Source: Planococcus plakortidis (GTDB lineage Bacteria; Bacillota; Bacilli; Bacillales_A; Planococcaceae). From it: a stretch of DNA of 64,000 bases. The notes beneath the pieces are model-generated. The model did no database searches and was not told the DNA's origin. It was given only the letters and a program-made list of their open reading frames with translations. The translations under genes and the position numbers were made by a program. Position 1 is the stretch's first letter, and each line of letters starts with the position of its first letter. This document shows, piece after piece, positions 60,670 through 64,000 of the stretch. The stretch is from positions 2,882,501 through 2,946,500 of the forward strand of contig NZ_CP016539.2 in NCBI RefSeq assembly GCF_001687605.2, in the 5' to 3' direction.

Positions 60670-61233
60670 CTATATATTTTCAATTTTTTCTTTTTTCAGT
60701 TCCCTGTATAATGTTGCTGCAGAAATACCTGTTGCTTCTTGTATTTCTTTAACACTCATTCTTTTCGAATGGTAAAGGGCAGTTGCTTGATTTAACTTCT
60801 GCTGATTGACTTTTGGTCTTCCTCCCCTTCTCCCTCTTGCACGCGCGGCTTTCAATCCAGCCATCGTTCGTTCACGAATAATATCCCTTTCAAATTCAGC
60901 TAATACCGATAGCATTCCAAACATCGCTTTTCCTGCAGCCGTCCCTGTATCGATATTGTCTTGGATGCTGACGAACTCTACTCCTTTTTCTCGAAGTAGT
61001 TCTGCAATTTCAATCAATCGCTTTGTGGATCTTGCTAATCTATCTAACTTGTAAACTACGAACTTGTCACCAGCTCGTGACATCTTAATTGCTTGTAACA
61101 ATTCAGGGCGATCATCTTTTGCTCCAGATAGTTTCTCCTGGAAAATCTCTTCGCAGCCAAATTCTTTTAAAGCATCCAACTGCAAATTCAGAGATTGATC
61201 AATCGTACTGACTCGAGCATATCCTATAATCAT
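60670..61233 (-). CDS. Serine recombinase, resolvase/invertase family
   Basis: A 187-aa site-specific recombinase. Catalytic Ser9 is in GYARVSTIDQ, with the supporting Arg residues in FVVYKLDRLARSTKRL, the E-helix in KAMFGMLSVLAEFERDIIRE and a C-terminal helix-turn-helix MSVKEIQEATGISAATLYRE. This is the normal length of Tn3-type resolvases and plasmid resolvases. A -10 TATAAT lies at 61272-61267. It is the first gene of the resolvase-HEPN-AbiJ unit. Possible target sites are the repeats at 58083-58205 or AT-rich repeats near 61270-61330. It may move, resolve or regulate the defence cassette. Confidence 0.92.
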   Translation of the reverse strand: MIIGYARVSTIDQSLNLQLDALKEFGCEEIFQEKLSGAKDDRPELLQAIKMSRAGDKFVVYKLDRLARSTKRLIEIAELLREKGVEFVSIQDNIDTGTAAGKAMFGMLSVLAEFERDIIRERTMAGLKAARARGRRGGRPKVNQQKLNQATALYHSKRMSVKEIQEATGISAATLYRELKKEKIENI

Positions 61234-61469
61234 AAAATCCCTCTTCCCACTTCTGTTATCAGATTAATTATATCAAATACATTCGTTTACGACACATAGT
61301 TTTTGATATGAGTTTTGATATAAAAAGAGTATAAAAAAGAAGAAGATTTTCACCTTCTCCTCAACACTCTCAAAAACCATCGTTTTTGATAAAAAAAACA
61401 CAAGTTAAAAGAATTTTATTTGCCATTTTATAGTATGATTATATGAAAAAAGACAATGAGAGGAACAAA
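61234..61469. promoter_or_regulatory. Divergent promoter region of resolvase and metalloprotease
   Basis: Minus-strand TATAAT at 61272-61267 for the resolvase. ATATCAAA…TTTGATAT-type repeats (61271-61327) with GTTTACGACACAT between them could be resolvase binding sites. The plus-strand promoter is not clear. Confidence 0.45.
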
Positions 61470-62525
61470 ATGGGAGATAAAAAATCGGCATATGAACGAT
61501 TTTTAGATGGATTCTTAGGCGGAGTGGGAGATTGGGATAATCATTTGGCCGAAGCCATACATGAGGACGAAAATCCTTACCTTAAAAATCAAATGCTTAA
61601 AATACTAGAAGAACAAGAAGAATTTGGAGATGCAATAAATTTTGGTTTAGGGCGAGAAATCTGGTACAGTAATGACTTTTTTATCAATAGTCTAATTCTA
61701 GATTTTATTACAGCTGCAGAAAATGATAACAATGCAGAGGACGACCTGGTTAATGAGCTAAAACTAATTTGGGTTGGAATGCTTGGAAAATTGGGAGTCG
61801 ATGTAGAAGCAATCAATATGGATGATGGCTTTGAAGGCTATTTAATTACAATGCATTTCGGAATGGAATTAGATATTCAGTTTATCTCTGAACTTGTTGC
61901 ATACCACGTTTATGGTAGGAAAATTAAAGATTTGAGAGAAAGGGCTCAGCTACTTCCAGAAATGGCTAAGTTATTATGGTTTTTGGTTGATAAGGAAGCA
62001 CTGATAAAAGAAGCCACAGAATTGGCACAGTCGGAAGCGGATCAGCAAGTGGATCGTAACTCTCCTAGAGTACACATAGCATCACATCTGTTTGAAGCAG
62101 GGATGAAATTTGTATTAGGTCACGAAATTGGTCATCATTTCTTAAAACATACAGAAACGAATGGAAGAAACATTGTATCAAAATTCATACCAACGGATGT
62201 TACTTTTGATCAAATGCATTTAGATGAATTTGCTGCAGATAATTTTGGATTTGATTTATTAATTAAAGGGAAGAAAGAAAGAAACAACAATGAATTATTG
62301 GCTCCGCTAATGGTAATATTAATGCTGGCTCTTTATGATAAAACCCCTGAAGAACCTAGTCAATATCACCCTTCATTGAGGAATAGGTATCTAAACCTAT
62401 TAAGTAAAGTGTCTGACCATAATGAAGAAATAGCAGCTAACCTTCAACAAATCTTTGATGAAGTAGCTACTTGGATTAATCGTACTTTTTATGATGGCTA
62501 CTGGAAAACAGAATGGTGGAAATAG
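61470..62525 (+). CDS. HExxH metalloprotease, possibly Lit-like (peptidase U49 type)
   Basis: A 351-aa soluble protein. The zincin motif HEIGHHFLKH lies near residue 215, and a downstream acidic ligand region DEFAADNFGFDLL about 35 residues later gives an HExxH…E/D arrangement. The N-terminal ~200 residues are helical and acidic. Phage-exclusion protease Lit shares this general layout, but the match is by pattern only, and ImmA-like or M48-like enzymes are alternatives. ATG 61470 is preferred behind GAGAGGAAC; an ATG at 61443 has none. It diverges from the resolvase-HEPN-AbiJ unit, which strengthens a defence reading. Confidence 0.6.
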   Translation: MGDKKSAYERFLDGFLGGVGDWDNHLAEAIHEDENPYLKNQMLKILEEQEEFGDAINFGLGREIWYSNDFFINSLILDFITAAENDNNAEDDLVNELKLIWVGMLGKLGVDVEAINMDDGFEGYLITMHFGMELDIQFISELVAYHVYGRKIKDLRERAQLLPEMAKLLWFLVDKEALIKEATELAQSEADQQVDRNSPRVHIASHLFEAGMKFVLGHEIGHHFLKHTETNGRNIVSKFIPTDVTFDQMHLDEFAADNFGFDLLIKGKKERNNNELLAPLMVILMLALYDKTPEEPSQYHPSLRNRYLNLLSKVSDHNEEIAANLQQIFDEVATWINRTFYDGYWKTEWWK

Positions 62526-62602
62526 AAAAAGAAACAGGAATATCACAGCTGCTTCCATTTACGGGTTTCCTTCCGTGACCAACCATTTACTAGCTTTCAT
62601 CA

Positions 62603-62640
62603 AAATGATCCTGTGGGATTTTTCCACAGGGTCATTTTTC
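62603..62640 (+). terminator. Terminator of the metalloprotease gene
   Basis: AAATGATCCTGTGG and CCACAGGGTCATTT form the stem, then TTT. Confidence 0.75.
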
Positions 62641-62812
62641 TTATTTCACATTAATTCTTCAGGTACACGAAGCCGTCCCAAGCGGATTTAATGAAGGCTT
62701 TGGAGCGCAAGGCTGGTCTCAGAGAAGAGTAATTTCAAGAAAATTTTCTTGGAAAACAACTAGTCAGTAAACACCTCACATGGGATAATTAAGGAAGCAA
62801 AGGGGGGGTTGG

Positions 62813-63472
62813 ATGGAAGATGAAATAGTCTACAAAGATTACAGAAAAATGCAGATGATAATAGGCAAATTGCTTGATGAAATCGAAGCAGACCTCGATA
62901 AAGAGGAATTGAAATTCGACCCTAAAATTGTTTTATGTGGCCGCTTCGGAGTTGATGTAACTCCAAGACCCAACACTTACAAGTACACTCCTGAAGGCAA
63001 AGAAGACATCGCCTTTAAAGAGAAAAGTAGAGAGCAAATTGAGCACTTGATTGCCCATACATACGGAAACAAATTCAACAGAGAATATAAGGAAGAAATC
63101 GGGATTTTGTCCGATGCTTTCTTATACGGTGATGACATTTTCATCGGACCGATTCACCTGGATTTTCCTTATGAAATTTTTATGGACGTAGCATCAAAGC
63201 AGAACGACTTCTCTGACGGCAAAGAACCTATCGCCATCATTGTTCGCTATTGGGCGGAACTACTGAAGGAAAATGAAGACGTTTTAGAAGACGAAGAAGT
63301 TATTGAAGATAATGCCGAACCTGAAACAGTAGTTAAACCGAAGTTTGGAAAATATGGCTACAACAGAGAAGAAGATCCACACGCATACGAACCATTGCCG
63401 ACACGTTCCAGAGATTTTGATTTCGACGACGATGCCTCCAACTGGTCTTATAATGAACGCCACAACGATTAA
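62813..63472 (+). CDS. Acidic protein of unknown function, 219 aa
   Basis: Not recognised. The first ~150 residues form an alpha/beta domain (VLCGRFGVDVTPRPNTYKYT, HLIAHTYGNKFNREYKEEIG, FIGPIHLDFPYEIFMDVASK). The C-terminus is highly acidic and low complexity (ENEDVLEDEEVIEDNAEPE, FDFDDDASNW). There is no signal or membrane helix. GGGGGGG lies just before ATG 62813. Its acidic tail suggests nucleic-acid mimicry or a disordered linker, but there is no direct evidence. Own terminator downstream. Confidence 0.6.
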   Translation: MEDEIVYKDYRKMQMIIGKLLDEIEADLDKEELKFDPKIVLCGRFGVDVTPRPNTYKYTPEGKEDIAFKEKSREQIEHLIAHTYGNKFNREYKEEIGILSDAFLYGDDIFIGPIHLDFPYEIFMDVASKQNDFSDGKEPIAIIVRYWAELLKENEDVLEDEEVIEDNAEPETVVKPKFGKYGYNREEDPHAYEPLPTRSRDFDFDDDASNWSYNERHND

Positions 63473-63499
63473 GTTTAGAAATTGTTATATCTTTAACAG

Positions 63500-63528
63500 C
63501 CAATCGATTTCTTCGATTGGTTTTTTTA
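63500..63528 (+). terminator. Terminator of the 219-aa gene
   Basis: CCAATCGA and TCGATTGG around TTTCT, followed by T7. Confidence 0.85.
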
Positions 63529-63712
63529 TTAATTTTATATTTCATACCATCTAATATGTTCATACTTTTTATTGTTTAATATAGATAATCCTCTATTATT
63601 TATATTAGTTGTAATTCAGAAATATCAACGAGTTATATCTTTTTTCGAGAAAATCTATTTTAAACTTTTAAAGCTAACGGCAACAATCATTCCAAGTGAC
63701 CTAAGATAGACT

Positions 63713-64000
63713 TCAAAAGGACTCCACCAAATACCGATAAAGCTTCTGCTCCACCGAATTCTTCAACTTCATGTCCATCTGAACCACCGGGGTGTCCCGG
63801 TGGCTTTTGTCTTTCATGAGCGATTGTTGGATGGAGTGTTGATCGGGTGAGGCTTGGCCCAGGTAGTAGAAATCGCCGCCTTCATCGTGATTTTTTTTGA
63901 AGAAGATGTGGATGTCCATGCCGAGCTCTTCGGAGCGAATGATTTTTGGACTTCGTCCGATTGGAGTGTACGGTTGCTGCGGGTGAACCAATGCAGCGTT
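63713..64000 (-). CDS. DUF3427-like C-terminal domain of a helicase, truncated by the window edge
   Basis: A 95-codon C-terminal segment whose frame is still open at base 64000, so the start lies outside. It reads GMDIHIFFKKNHDEGGDFYY-LGQASPD, KDKSHRDTPVVQMDMKLKNS and ends EQKLYRYLVESF. This is the style of the DUF3427 domain that ends PLD-SF2 helicases in Bacillota. If so, it belongs to a second PLD-helicase besides the one at 31541-33961. The DNA here returns to the GC-richer composition of the left part, so it may be the chromosomal flank of the accessory island. Confidence 0.5.
   Translation of the reverse strand, partial: NAALVHPQQPYTPIGRSPKIIRSEELGMDIHIFFKKNHDEGGDFYYLGQASPDQHSIQQSLMKDKSHRDTPVVQMDMKLKNSVEQKLYRYLVESF

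Noticed and set aside
63713-63991. Treating this frame as a complete 92-aa gene starting at a TTG
   Set aside because: The frame remains open to the window edge and the content is a domain C-terminus, so it is annotated as a partial gene.
1-64000. CRISPR array, tRNA, rRNA and insertion-sequence transposase genes
   Set aside because: No regularly spaced short repeats, no tRNA-like cloverleaf or CCA-ended stretch noticed, no rRNA sequence and no recognisable transposase.

Overview
The window looks like a chromosomal segment of a low-to-mid-GC Gram-positive bacterium of the Planococcaceae type (Planococcus, Planomicrobium or Sporosarcina relatives). This is inferred from the AGGAGG ribosome-binding sites, the sortase and surface-protein pair, the ResA/Bdb thiol-redox proteins, the YolD, DUF5348 and DUF3885 families and a Bacillales-type intergenic repeat. 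No rRNA, tRNA or CRISPR array was seen. About 67 genes, gene fragments or pseudogenes are supported.

Left part (1-31 kb): GC-richer, core-like genes. In order these are a tandem pair of short-chain dehydrogenases, an ECF sigma/anti-sigma operon, a sortase with a likely substrate (a repeat-containing surface protein) separated by a tandem array of ~247-bp repeats, a DinB-fold protein, a large MHYT-PAS-GGDEF-EAL c-di-GMP enzyme, a frameshifted luciferase-family oxidoreductase, a lipoprotein hydrolase, a LytTR-regulated ABC-2 transporter operon, an ABC-F protein, HAD, AKR and MBL enzymes, a nuclease-like lipoprotein, and a ureide/hydantoin-type catabolic operon (amidase, cyclic amidohydrolase, SSS symporter) divergent from an IclR regulator.

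Middle (31-36 kb): a glutaredoxin gene whose promoter carries a CsoR/CstR-like operator, a MazG-like/PLD-helicase pair that may be defensive, a radC tail fragment, and YolD and DUF5348 genes. From about 34 kb the DNA becomes AT-richer and accessory.

Metal and thiol island (37-55.5 kb): copC-copD-bdbD-bdbC-resA diverges from cadC-cadA (cadA frameshifted). Then come an M23-like factor, a GH13-like protein lacking its catalytic residues, two CDF exporters, a methyltransferase, a VanZ-like protein, a ZIP transporter, an ACR3/BASS-type transporter, a decayed second resA and cadD. The cadC and cadD promoters share a CadC-type operator and a second conserved block, suggesting one CadC regulon and a duplicated resA/cad arrangement.

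Right part (55.8-64 kb): small genes packed between three 34-bp palindromes (13-bp arms, 8-bp centre), a cluster of inverted repeats resembling a resolvase res site, then a minus-strand unit of serine resolvase, zinc-ribbon HEPN protein and AbiJ-like protein, divergent from an HExxH metalloprotease of possible Lit type. The edge holds the C-terminus of a DUF3427-like helicase. This is the best candidate for an undescribed defence/mobile module.

Three genes (the LLM oxidoreductase, the MBL hydrolase and cadA) are each broken by what looks like one missing G/C in a short homopolymer, so residual assembly indels should be considered before calling them pseudogenes.
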